This document shows positions 54,016-61,405 of a stretch of 64,000 nucleotides of DNA, one piece after another. The stretch is from Leuconostocaceae bacterium ESL0958 (GTDB lineage Bacteria; Bacillota; Bacilli; Lactobacillales; Lactobacillaceae). Numbering within the stretch: position 1 is the first letter of the stretch; every line of letters starts with the position of its first letter. The position numbers and the translations under genes were made by a program. Under the pieces are notes generated by a model. That model saw only the letters and a list, made by a program, of their open reading frames with translations, did not search any database and was not told the origin of the DNA. The DNA is taken from contig JAQTHT010000005.1 in assembly GCA_029433265.1 (NCBI GenBank), positions 1 through 64,000 of the forward strand. Reading direction: 5' to 3'.

Positions 54016-54971
54016 AGACACTGTTAGAGCAAGTGAATCAAACCTACCCTGGAACCGTCATGACCCGAGTGAGCGGTCCAGCGGACGGGCGCTTACGGCT
54101 AGACCGTGTGCAACAATCGGTACTAGCAGACCGGTTGTTGATTGAGGTCCAGGGCCAGACGGAAGCAAATTTCGTCCTTGGCAACGAACTACTGAAGCTG
54201 CTTTTGACGCTTAATGGGATTGTGCCCCAGATTTTCTTTGCGCTGACCTTTGAAAAAGAAGCCCTGGATCAGCAGTTGATTCAACTCGCCACCCGAATGC
54301 ATCGGGTGGTGGTGCATGCCATCAGCTACCGAGAATTGGCCCGGCAGGGCTTTCTCACGGCGGAAACGGCCGCTGCTTTTGTGGCAGGGGTTCAAGATGA
54401 ATTGAGTAAGGAAGGAGATCAAGTGGATGGGGAAAGTCTCTTCCGTTTGTTAACCATGCTCGATGCCGCTGTCTTCCTCAAAGCCTTCGAAGAAACAGGG
54501 GCGCGGGCGCAAGCCGCCGATTACAGCGCTGACTTTGCGGCCGATTATCCCTGGGCTTTTGCGGCGGCCAAAAAACTAACGGTGCCCATCTTGGCTGCTG
54601 ATTTGACGGCCTCCCGGCAGATTCACAGGCAAATTGTGCAGCTTTTTGCGGCGGTGGATGAAACGTTGTCCACTGCAGCTTTGCCCACTATTAATGCTAA
54701 CCAGTACGTCACACTGGCGCCCGTGCTGTCCAAGCGGCAGTTAGGAGCGACGGTGGCCAGCCAGTATGAAATCTTCCACTCGGATATGATTGATTTTAAG
54801 ACTGGGGAGAAGGCCTTCGTTGGCTTAGGCAAACAGGACCGACAAAATACGTTTGTGATTACAGCACCTAGCAATCCGGCGGACCGGCCGGCCTTCTTTA
54901 AGGAACTCTATGCTTGGTCGGTAGAAGACCTCTTGACGAAATTGGCCCTGCCTTATATTCCCAGGGATTAA
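54000..54971 (+). CDS. IpaB/EvcA family protein
   Basis: The 323-residue soluble protein resembles the lactobacillar proteins named IpaB/EvcA, which usually follow the HMG-CoA reductase gene. Visible parts are LLLTLNGIVPQIFFALTFEK, a helical centre, and VASQYEIFHSDMIDFKTGEKAF followed by FVITAPSNP near the end. No enzymatic motif is apparent. The name gives no function. Overlap with mvaA indicates cotranscription. Confidence 0.72.
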   Translation: MDAKLETLLEQVNQTYPGTVMTRVSGPADGRLRLDRVQQSVLADRLLIEVQGQTEANFVLGNELLKLLLTLNGIVPQIFFALTFEKEALDQQLIQLATRMHRVVVHAISYRELARQGFLTAETAAAFVAGVQDELSKEGDQVDGESLFRLLTMLDAAVFLKAFEETGARAQAADYSADFAADYPWAFAAAKKLTVPILAADLTASRQIHRQIVQLFAAVDETLSTAALPTINANQYVTLAPVLSKRQLGATVASQYEIFHSDMIDFKTGEKAFVGLGKQDRQNTFVITAPSNPADRPAFFKELYAWSVEDLLTKLALPYIPRD

Positions 54972-54995
54972 AACCGTGAAAGGACGGTAACCACT

Positions 54996-55703
54996 ATGTT
55001 GGTGACAGCAGCCATTCAAGCTTTATTTGACCAGGCGCAGCACATTGTGTTTTTGACAGGGGCTGGCGTGTCCACGCTATCGGGTATTCCGGACTACCGG
55101 TCCAAGAACGGACAATACCAACACGCAACGCTAGCGCCGGAGTATTTGCTATCGGACCAAGCCTTTGCCGAAATTCCTGAGCAGCAGTACCAGTTCATGC
55201 AGCGCTATATGTACTTCCCGGCGGCGCAGCCAAATATTGTCCATCAAAAGATGGCCGCACTGACCCAGCAGGGTCGGGCTAAAATCATTACGCAAAATGT
55301 GGATGACTTGGACCTGGCGGCTGGTGTGCAACCGGACCGACTCATTCGTTTTCATGGTTCGCTCTACGACCTCTACACGCCAGTGGACGGCCAGCAGGTT
55401 TCGTTGGCGGACTACCAGCACTCGCTCTACCGGGCGGGGGATCAGGCGAAAATCAGACCCAATATCACCTTTTACGGTGAGCAACCTAAGCAGGTGGAAG
55501 AGGCGGTGCGCTGGGTCCGCCAGGCCGATTTGCTCGTAGTGGTGGGGACTTCGTTTCGGGTATATCCCTTCGCGGGTCTCTTGGACTATGCCCGTCCGGG
55601 CACAAAAATACTTGCCATTAATTTAGAAAAGATACCAACGACCGCGGCGGTGACACAGATTCAAGGTAACGCCGGCGAATTTTTCGAAGAACTGAAGCTT
55701 TAG
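54996..55703 (+). CDS. Sir2-family NAD-dependent deacylase lacking the zinc cysteines
   Basis: The 235-residue protein has the sirtuin NAD site FLTGAGVSTLSGIPDYRS, TQNVDDLDLA, the catalytic His in RFHGSLYDLY, RPNITFYGE and VVVGTSFRVYP. The zinc-binding module is not normal: where family members have two CxxC pairs after the catalytic His, this reads LYTPVDGQQVSLADYQ and AGDQAKIRP with no cysteine anywhere in the protein. Length and fold outline are preserved, so it may be active without zinc. It follows the IpaB/EvcA gene. Confidence 0.88.
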   Translation: MLVTAAIQALFDQAQHIVFLTGAGVSTLSGIPDYRSKNGQYQHATLAPEYLLSDQAFAEIPEQQYQFMQRYMYFPAAQPNIVHQKMAALTQQGRAKIITQNVDDLDLAAGVQPDRLIRFHGSLYDLYTPVDGQQVSLADYQHSLYRAGDQAKIRPNITFYGEQPKQVEEAVRWVRQADLLVVVGTSFRVYPFAGLLDYARPGTKILAINLEKIPTTAAVTQIQGNAGEFFEELKL

Positions 55704-55721
55704 TAGAAAGAGGCGCAAGTG

Positions 55722-56663
55722 ATGCACAAAGAAGCAAGCAGGCCCCAACCATCATCGGGTCAACAACTGGGGCAAAAGCCCTATTTAATCGGCATCGTCC
55801 TGAACTTAACCTTTGTGCTGGGGGAGCTGATTTTTGCCAAGCTCGCCCATTCGACGGCCCTGTTTGCGGATGCCTTTCACAACCTGTCTGATGTCTTAGC
55901 GCTGGTGATTGCCTGGCTGGCGGTCTTAGTTTTTGGTTTGAAGGCCACCAAGAAAACCACCTATGGCTTCCATAATGTGTCCATTTTGGCTAGCCTTTTT
56001 AATACTATTTTGCTCCTCTTTGCGGTTTTTTGGATCTTCTATGAGAGTATTCGCGATCTCTGCTGGCCACCGCAGGCGGCCACTAACGGAACGTTGGTCA
56101 CAATCGTGGCAGCGGCGGCCATCGTGGTCAATTTAGGGACCGCCTTTTTATTTAAAATGACGGGCACAGTGGCGCCTGATGGTCATCACCACGGCCAAGA
56201 CCTAAATGCCAAAACCGCCTACCTCCATCTATTAGCCGATGCTGGCGTTTCAATTGGGGTCATTGTGGCGGGTTGGCTGATTCAATGGACGGGCATTCAA
56301 GCCATTGATCCCTTGGTTTCCCTGCTAATCGGATTCGTGATTTTGTACTCCTCCTGGTCCGTGATGAAGGAAACGTTGACCCTGGCCGTTAATGGCGTGC
56401 CGGCGGCCGTCGATGAGGAACAGGTCCAGCGTTATCTAACGGCTAGCCCGGCAGTGTTGGCCAGCCATGATTTACATATTTGGCCGCTGTCAACGACGGA
56501 AACAGCGCTGACGGTTCATCTTTTAGTGGCGGATGGCCTGTCGGTAGCTGCCCAGCAGCAGTTGCTCAACCAACTAGAACAGGGGCTGAAACAGGACTAT
56601 CACATTGCCCACGTGACGATTCAGTTAGAGTTGGGGGGTAATCAAAATTGCAATGCCATTTAG
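55722..56663 (+). CDS. Cation diffusion facilitator, zinc/divalent metal exporter
   Basis: The 313-residue protein has six membrane segments, the metal site ADAFHNLSD in segment II and HLLADAGVSIG in segment V, a His-rich loop (GHHHGQD) between segments IV and V, and a C-terminal ferredoxin-like domain (LASHDLHIWPLSTTETALTVH). This fits CzcD/ZitB-type Zn2+ exporters. It is directly after the sirtuin and ends in a terminator. Confidence 0.9.
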   Translation: MHKEASRPQPSSGQQLGQKPYLIGIVLNLTFVLGELIFAKLAHSTALFADAFHNLSDVLALVIAWLAVLVFGLKATKKTTYGFHNVSILASLFNTILLLFAVFWIFYESIRDLCWPPQAATNGTLVTIVAAAAIVVNLGTAFLFKMTGTVAPDGHHHGQDLNAKTAYLHLLADAGVSIGVIVAGWLIQWTGIQAIDPLVSLLIGFVILYSSWSVMKETLTLAVNGVPAAVDEEQVQRYLTASPAVLASHDLHIWPLSTTETALTVHLLVADGLSVAAQQQLLNQLEQGLKQDYHIAHVTIQLELGGNQNCNAI

Positions 56664-56735
56664 GCCAGTCGCTGTTACTCGCGGGCATCCTTGACCCCGT
56701 CGCTTTTCCAAAGCTTTTCTTAAAATTAGGTGAAA

Positions 56736-56767
56736 AGAAGCTGTCCCTTTCAAGGAACAGCTTTTTT
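56736..56767 (+). terminator. CDF gene terminator
   Basis: AAGCTGTCCC pairs with GGAACAGCTT (one mismatch), followed by six T. Confidence 0.85.
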
Positions 56768-56848
56768 GAATTGGCAAAAAAGAGCTTGACCTTTTGTTGG
56801 TACCGTGTGAAACTGTTAGTGACTTAGGAAGAAGTAATCGGGTTAAGT

Positions 56849-56914
56849 ATGTTTCATAAGCTTTCAACAGCCAAGTTGGATGAAACCCTTTATGAAATTT
56901 ATTTAGCGCTTTGA
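56849..56914 (+). CDS. Possible 21-residue leader or small peptide before mntH
   Basis: An ATG at 56849 opens MFHKLSTAKLDETLYEIYLA and stops at 56914, ten bases before a terminator hairpin. The ribosome site is poor (AGGAAG is 17 nt away). The rest of 56768-57019 is untranslated and holds the terminator and the mntH ribosome site. Confidence 0.3.
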   Translation: MFHKLSTAKLDETLYEIYLAL

Positions 56915-56924
56915 ACGTTCACTA

Positions 56925-56955
56925 GGTCGTACTTTTTGTACGGTCTTTTTCTTTT
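56925..56955 (+). terminator. Attenuator-like hairpin upstream of mntH
   Basis: GGTCGTAC (56925-56932) pairs with GTACGGTC (56938-56945) around TTTTT, followed by TTTTTCTTTT. It lies 65 nt before mntH. Confidence 0.65.
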
Positions 56956-57019
56956 GTGAATACTGATCAAAAGCGAATTCGTTTATTTTATCCTGAGGAT
57001 TATTCCAAAGGAGAGAATT

Positions 57020-58402
57020 ATGGAAGATGCAACAAAAAAGCACCAGCATCACTCAATGATTGAGCATGCTGGTGAAAAGTCGTTGGCGGAGGTCAACGGT
57101 TCGATTGAAGTGCCTAAGAATGGGTCCTTCTTGCGCCGACTCTTTGCCTTTTCGGGACCAGGCGCCCTGGTGGCCGTTGGCTACATGGATCCAGGAAACT
57201 GGGTGACGTCGATTAAAGGTGGGGCAGCCTACCACTACTTGCTGCTGTCAGTGATTTTGATTTCCTCCCTGATTGCCATGCTCTTACAGTACATGGCCGG
57301 TAAATTGGGGATTGTTAAGCAGGAAGACCTGGCGCAGGCGACCGGAAACCGGACGAATTTGTTCGGCCGCATTGCCCTTTGGCTGATGACCGAATTCGCC
57401 TTGATTGCGACTGATATTGCCGAAGTGGTGGGTGGGGCCATTGCCCTTTCGCTGCTCTTCGGCTGGCCACTGTTGGTGACGGTCTTCTTAACGGCCTTCG
57501 ATGTTATTATTTTGCTGCTGCTGATGAAGTTCGGCTTCCGCAAGATTGAGGCCATCGTCATGACCTTGATTTTGACCATCCTACTGGTCTTTGCCTATCT
57601 GACGATTTTGTCTAGGCCAGACTGGATGGCAGTTGTCGGGAACTACGTACCCCGGCCAAAGACCATGTCCATGAGTTCGGTTCAGGGGCTGGATAGTCCG
57701 CTTTACTTGTCGGCTGGTATTATTGGGGCCACGGTGATGCCGCACAACCTTTACCTGCACTCGTCTATTTCACAGACGCGGAAGGTAAACCACGATGATC
57801 CCGCTGAAGTGAAGGATGCCATTAAGTTGATGACTTGGGATTCCAACCTGCAGTTGACACTGGCTTTCTTTATTAACTCCATGTTGCTGATTGTCGGTGC
57901 CGCGCTCTTCTTCGGTCACGCAACGGAGCTGGATGGCTTCCACCAGTTGTATGATGCCTTAAACGACCACAACATTGCGGGCGCCATTGCTTCCCCTGTG
58001 TTATCAACGCTCTTTGCCTTGGCCCTGTTGGCCTCTGGTCAAAACTCAACCATTACGGGCACGTTGACTGGTGAAATTATCATGGAAGGCTTCTTACACT
58101 TCCGGATTCCAATGTGGCTGCGGCGCGTGATTACGCGAGGCATTGCCATTACGCCAGTCTTGATTATTGCTATTCTATACGGTGGCAATGAATCCAAGAT
58201 GGACGCCTTGATTGAGTCCACGCAGGTCTTCCTGTCGATTGCCTTGCCGTTCTCGATGGCACCATTGATCTACTTCACTTCTTCCAAGAAGATTATGGGT
58301 AATTTTGCCAATAGTGCTTGGGTCAAGTGGGTCGGCTGGCTTTGTTTTGCAGCCCTGACGGCCATTAATGTCTTTCTTGTGTACAACATGTTTGCTGGTT
58401 GA
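57020..58402 (+). CDS. mntH: Nramp-family Mn2+ transporter
   Basis: The 460-residue protein has eleven membrane segments and the Nramp signatures GPGALVAVGYMDPGNW (metal site DPGN), TDIAEVVGGAIAL, MPHNLYLHSS (metal site MPHN) and GQNSTITGTLTGEI. It imports manganese with protons, central to oxidative-stress defence in lactobacilli. AAAGGAGAG precedes the start. The next gene is a universal stress protein, a pairing common in lactic acid bacteria. Confidence 0.95.
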   Translation: MEDATKKHQHHSMIEHAGEKSLAEVNGSIEVPKNGSFLRRLFAFSGPGALVAVGYMDPGNWVTSIKGGAAYHYLLLSVILISSLIAMLLQYMAGKLGIVKQEDLAQATGNRTNLFGRIALWLMTEFALIATDIAEVVGGAIALSLLFGWPLLVTVFLTAFDVIILLLLMKFGFRKIEAIVMTLILTILLVFAYLTILSRPDWMAVVGNYVPRPKTMSMSSVQGLDSPLYLSAGIIGATVMPHNLYLHSSISQTRKVNHDDPAEVKDAIKLMTWDSNLQLTLAFFINSMLLIVGAALFFGHATELDGFHQLYDALNDHNIAGAIASPVLSTLFALALLASGQNSTITGTLTGEIIMEGFLHFRIPMWLRRVITRGIAITPVLIIAILYGGNESKMDALIESTQVFLSIALPFSMAPLIYFTSSKKIMGNFANSAWVKWVGWLCFAALTAINVFLVYNMFAG

Positions 58403-58423
58403 TCAGAAAAATAGGAGGCTCGT

Positions 58424-58888
58424 ATGGCTGAATTACAAATGAACATCAAACCAAAGCAATTTAAGAACATCCTAGTCGGCGTGGATGAATCAGAACAGGG
58501 CTATAATGCCTTAGCCAATGCAATCCACCAAGCCTGTGAAGACGACGCCAAGTTGATTATCGCTTCCATCTTAGAAATGGGCGACCTGTCAACCATTGAT
58601 GCCTTGCACCTGGATGTTATCAAGGAAAAGCGGGAAGAGATTGCCGCTAATTTGAAAAAGTACCAAGCCTATGCCCAATCACAGGGCGTTCGTGAGGTAG
58701 AGACGGTCTTCGACGATGGCGTGAAGGCAGGCGAGATTCTCAACGAGGATATTGCGCCAAGCGTGCATGCTGATTTGATTGTGGTGGGGGCGCATTCCCG
58801 AGAGGGTTTCTGGGATTCGATTGGTTCCCAAGCGGCTTACATTGCCCGCCACGCTCGGACGTCAACTTTGATTGTCAAAGAGGATTAA
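58424..58888 (+). CDS. Universal stress protein, UspA family
   Basis: The 154-residue protein has the UspA fold: ILVGVDESEQGYNALANAI at the start and the ATP-binding type end IVVGAHSREGFWDSIGSQAAYIARHARTSTLIV (G-2x-G-9x-G-S/T pattern). AGGAGG precedes the ATG. It lies 21 nt after mntH and shares its transcript; the terminator comes after it. Confidence 0.93.
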   Translation: MAELQMNIKPKQFKNILVGVDESEQGYNALANAIHQACEDDAKLIIASILEMGDLSTIDALHLDVIKEKREEIAANLKKYQAYAQSQGVREVETVFDDGVKAGEILNEDIAPSVHADLIVVGAHSREGFWDSIGSQAAYIARHARTSTLIVKED

Positions 58889-58913
58889 CAAAAACGGCTT
58901 TTGCCGTTTTTTT
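58888..58913 (+). terminator. mntH-usp terminator
   Basis: AAAACGGC pairs with GCCGTTTT around TTTT, followed by T-run. Confidence 0.9.
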
Positions 58914-58920
58914 ATTGCCC

Positions 58921-58948
58921 TATACATGAAATTATTTTCATGTATAAT
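58921..58948 (+). promoter_or_regulatory. cadD promoter with ArsR-type operator
   Basis: TATACATGAA (58921-58930) and TTCATGTATA (58937-58946) form a perfect 10-bp inverted repeat with a 6-bp spacer. The minus-10 TATAAT (58943-58948) overlaps its right arm, so bound repressor would block transcription. The arms resemble operators of CzrA/SmtB-type sensors. Confidence 0.8.
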
Positions 58949-58973
58949 GGAGTAAAGAAAAGAGGAACAACTA

Positions 58974-59591
58974 ATGCTGACAACATTACTGACCGGGACC
59001 CTTTCTTATTTGGGGACGACGGCTGATTATTTTTTGATTTTACTTTTACTTTTTGCCCGTTTTCAGCGGCATGATCAAATTCAATCCATTGTGATTGGGG
59101 CTTTCTTGGGAAACGGCTTGTTGCTATTGCTGGCTTGGCTCTGTGCGGCTGTTTTAAAGACAGTACCAGCTGACTGGGTACTGGGCTTTCTTGGTTTGGT
59201 GCCGATTATCATTGCTGTTAACAATTACTTTGGGCGAGAAACAGAAGATGAAGGCGCGGCATTTGCTGCGAGCATACAAACAAAACCAGCGGCAAAGATT
59301 GTGCTGACGGTTGTCCTGATGACAATTTCAAGCTGTGGAGCAGATAATTTAGCCCTGTATATTCCTTACTTTTCGTTGACGGAAACCCGTTTTCTACCAA
59401 TGATGCTGTTGATCTTCGTGTTCATTTTAATGCTGGCAATTTTGGCGGCGCACCGGTTCGCGCATGTCGTCGTTGTGCAACGACTAATGGATCGTTTTGG
59501 GGAAGTCATGCAATTTTGGATTTACCTACTGTTGGGTTGTTATATCCTCTTGGAAGCTGGGACCATTCCACATCTCCTTTCTCTGTTATAA
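58974..59591 (+). CDS. cadD: CadD-type cadmium resistance transporter
   Basis: The 205-residue membrane protein has five to six hydrophobic segments and CadD features: LGTTADYFLILLLLFARF, GAFLGNGLLLL, GLVPIIIAVNNYFG and ISSCGADNLALYIPYF. CadD proteins give cadmium or other divalent-metal resistance. It is preceded by an operator and followed 7 nt later by the cognate sensor. Confidence 0.9.
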   Translation: MLTTLLTGTLSYLGTTADYFLILLLLFARFQRHDQIQSIVIGAFLGNGLLLLLAWLCAAVLKTVPADWVLGFLGLVPIIIAVNNYFGRETEDEGAAFAASIQTKPAAKIVLTVVLMTISSCGADNLALYIPYFSLTETRFLPMMLLIFVFILMLAILAAHRFAHVVVVQRLMDRFGEVMQFWIYLLLGCYILLEAGTIPHLLSLL

Positions 59592-59598
59592 TGGCTTT

Positions 59599-59955
59599 AT
59601 GGAAGAACAGGTGACAAATGAATTAAGTCATATTTTTAAATTACTTGGCTCACCCATTCGCCTACGAATTTTAACGCTACTACAACAGGGTCCTTGGTCG
59701 GTTTCGGATTTGGCTGTTGCGTTAGAGATGGAGCAATCTGCCTTATCCCATCAACTGCGGTTACTGCGTCTGGAGCAGGTGGTTACTGTCGAGAAAGACG
59801 GTCGAACCGTTTACTACCAGTTGACTGACTCACATATTTTGCAGTTATTGGGAAATGCCGAAGCCCACGTCCGCCACGTTCTGCGCAATCAAAGTCATCA
59901 AGAGGCGTTGGCGGCAGAACAGGTCGGCTCAGTGCGTAAAAAATTCAAAAAGTAA
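59599..59955 (+). CDS. ArsR/SmtB family metal sensor, CzrA-like
   Basis: The 118-residue winged-helix protein has LLGSPIRLRILTLLQQGPWSVSDLAVALEMEQSALSHQLRLLR and the wing KDGRTVYYQL. Helix alpha-5 reads DSHILQLLGNAEAHVRH, exactly the D-x-H-x10-H-x2-H zinc site of CzrA/SmtB, while the N-terminal cysteine site of CadC is missing. It is therefore probably a zinc/cobalt-type sensor controlling cadD through the palindrome at 58921. The ATG at 59599 lies 7 nt after a TATAAT (59587-59592), with no clear ribosome site. Confidence 0.9.
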   Translation: MEEQVTNELSHIFKLLGSPIRLRILTLLQQGPWSVSDLAVALEMEQSALSHQLRLLRLEQVVTVEKDGRTVYYQLTDSHILQLLGNAEAHVRHVLRNQSHQEALAAEQVGSVRKKFKK

Positions 59956-60008
59956 TTGACGACCACTAGGCTTCCTTGCTATACTAATATAGTTGTTGAA
60001 ACAGCAAG

Positions 60009-60092
60009 GCCCTTGTGGCGGAATTGGCAGACGCGCTGGACTCAAAATCCAGTGGTGGCAACACCGTGTGGGTTCGACTCCCACCGAGGGCA
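60009..60092 (+). tRNA. tRNA-Leu (anticodon CAA)
   Basis: Class II tRNA with acceptor GCCCTTG/CGAGGGC, anticodon loop CTCAAAA giving CAA, long variable arm and T-loop GGTTCGACTCC. Discriminator A; CCA not encoded. It decodes UUG, a leucine codon used very heavily here. Confidence 0.94.
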
Positions 60093-60180
60093 TATTGGTC
60101 CATTTACTGTAAATCGCGGTAAATGGGCTTTTTTATTTTGAAAGTAGCGGGAACGTTGGTATGAGTGCCCTTATAACGGT
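60092..60180 (+). repeat. tRNA 3'-flank repeat, copy 2, with terminator
   Basis: About 85 bp from the discriminator base match the tRNA-Ser flank at 30575: ATATTGGTCCATTTACTG, the stem CCATTTAC/GTAAATGG with T-run (60100-60134) and GGTATGAGTG. The following 60180-60253 is AT-rich with nothing recognisable. Confidence 0.8.
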
Positions 60181-60253
60181 TTAACTTATAATGTTTTGTA
60201 AGAACTAATTTGAATTAATAGCACTTTTTAGCAGCAACTGTATCAAGACTATA

Positions 60254-60406
60254 TCATGATACATCGTTAAGTATACTCATCGCCTTTATATTGTCAGTAA
60301 CTCTCTTTTCTTCCAGTAGGTGAGCGTATATTTCTAATGTGATACTTGTATTAGAGTGCCCAAGTCTTTCACTCACATACTGAATTGAAGCATTATGAGG
60401 GCATTC
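60254..60406 (-). pseudogene. C-terminal remnant of a tyrosine integrase
   Basis: The minus strand encodes CPHNASIQYVSERLGHSNTS followed by ITLEIYAHLLEEKR and stops at 60254. This is the last 50 residues of a phage integrase, with LGH and the catalytic tyrosine in EIYAHL. An in-frame TGA and a hairpin lie immediately N-terminal, so the rest is gone. Confidence 0.85.
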
Positions 60407-60409
60407 TCA

Positions 60410-60452
60410 AACCGTTGTGAACGTTAGAAGCAAACGTTCACAACGGTTTTTT
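60410..60452 (+). terminator. Long perfect hairpin with T-run
   Basis: AACCGTTGTGAACGTT pairs perfectly with AACGTTCACAACGGTT over 16 bp around a short loop, followed by TTTTTTCTTTG. No intact gene lies just upstream on the plus strand, so its transcript is unclear; it abuts the integrase remnant. Confidence 0.75.
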
Positions 60453-60472
60453 CTTTGATGAATGGCAAGCAA

Positions 60473-60499
60473 AAAACCCCCGCCTTGGCGGGGGTTTCT
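60473..60499 (-). terminator. Terminator of the nuclease gene
   Basis: AAACCCCCGCC and GGCGGGGGTTT form a very stable stem; the longer T-run is on the minus strand, right after the stop of the gene at 60500. Confidence 0.88.
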
Positions 60500-61405
60500 T
60501 TATGATTGCTGAACCTGGGCTTCACCGGTTTGGTAGTTGATGTTGACGCCGGGTTGTACGTTGAAAATCCAGTAGTTAAAGTTTAAGGTCTGACCATTAT
60601 CGGCTACTGATTTCGCCTGATAATGTACGCCTCGTGGTAGGCGTTCGCTGCCCCGGTAAAGGGGCGTGACCTGACCACGAATGGTGATGTTCGGATGCGT
60701 CTTGATGGCATTCCGAATATCATCTTCCGCGGCTAACTGGCCGGGGAAGGCGTTTTCGACACGGGTACCAGTCGTCATGTTTTCCGTTTTCATGGTATCC
60801 ATGCCAAAGAACTGGTAGCCGACGATGTGCGACTTATTCCAAAGCGGCTGCTTACGGCCACCGAGAGTCGTTTTAGGGTTGGTGTGGTAGCCACCGACCC
60901 ATTTTTGCCCGTCAAAGTGATCACCGATATTCCAGCCCGACGGGCGCACGGAACTCGGAATTGAAGCGGGACGCTTTTGGACCCGGTCCATCGCTGCTTT
61001 GCTAGCGACAAAGTTGGCCTGGCCGGAGCGGCCTAGAGAATCTAAGGGCGACATGGCAAAGCCATTTTGGGGCCGCAGTGGATTGCCAGCAACGGCTGGA
61101 AAACTTTGCTGTAGCTCAGCGTCGGTAAAGTTGGCCTGGTTGCCGTTGACATGGACGATGTCGCCGTCCAGGCTGCCATCCCAGTTTAGGGCTAGCAAAT
61201 CTAGGTCCGACTGCGTCGATTGATTGGTACTTTGGCCATTCTGTTTGGGGCTGGCCTGCTTGCTAAATGCTTGGAGCGGGTTTTTCGAGTGGGAGGATTG
61301 TTGCTGGGGGGCCAACATGAAGCCTGCCAGCACGATGATGAGCGCGAAAACCGCCCCAGTAACAAAGCTGGGACGGTTTTGCGGGCGTTTTCTTTTTTTA
61401 GCCAT
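60500..61405 (-). CDS. Membrane-anchored DNA/RNA non-specific endonuclease, EndA-like
   Basis: The 301-residue protein has an N-terminal membrane segment (about residues 14-31), a Gln/Ser linker and a beta-beta-alpha-metal nuclease domain: PLDSLGRSGQANFVASK, LWNKSHIVGYQFFG and MTTGTRVENAFPGQLAAEDDI. The catalytic His is in NKSH, corresponding to DRGH of pneumococcal EndA, with changed neighbours. Such enzymes degrade extracellular DNA or assist DNA uptake. It overlaps the ABC ATPase gene by one base, so it may be the last gene of the transporter operon. Confidence 0.87.
   Translation of the reverse strand: MAKKRKRPQNRPSFVTGAVFALIIVLAGFMLAPQQQSSHSKNPLQAFSKQASPKQNGQSTNQSTQSDLDLLALNWDGSLDGDIVHVNGNQANFTDAELQQSFPAVAGNPLRPQNGFAMSPLDSLGRSGQANFVASKAAMDRVQKRPASIPSSVRPSGWNIGDHFDGQKWVGGYHTNPKTTLGGRKQPLWNKSHIVGYQFFGMDTMKTENMTTGTRVENAFPGQLAAEDDIRNAIKTHPNITIRGQVTPLYRGSERLPRGVHYQAKSVADNGQTLNFNYWIFNVQPGVNINYQTGEAQVQQS

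Noticed and set aside
59599-59955. Calling the regulator after cadD CadC
   Set aside because: The cysteine ligands of CadC are missing and the CzrA/SmtB alpha-5 site is present.
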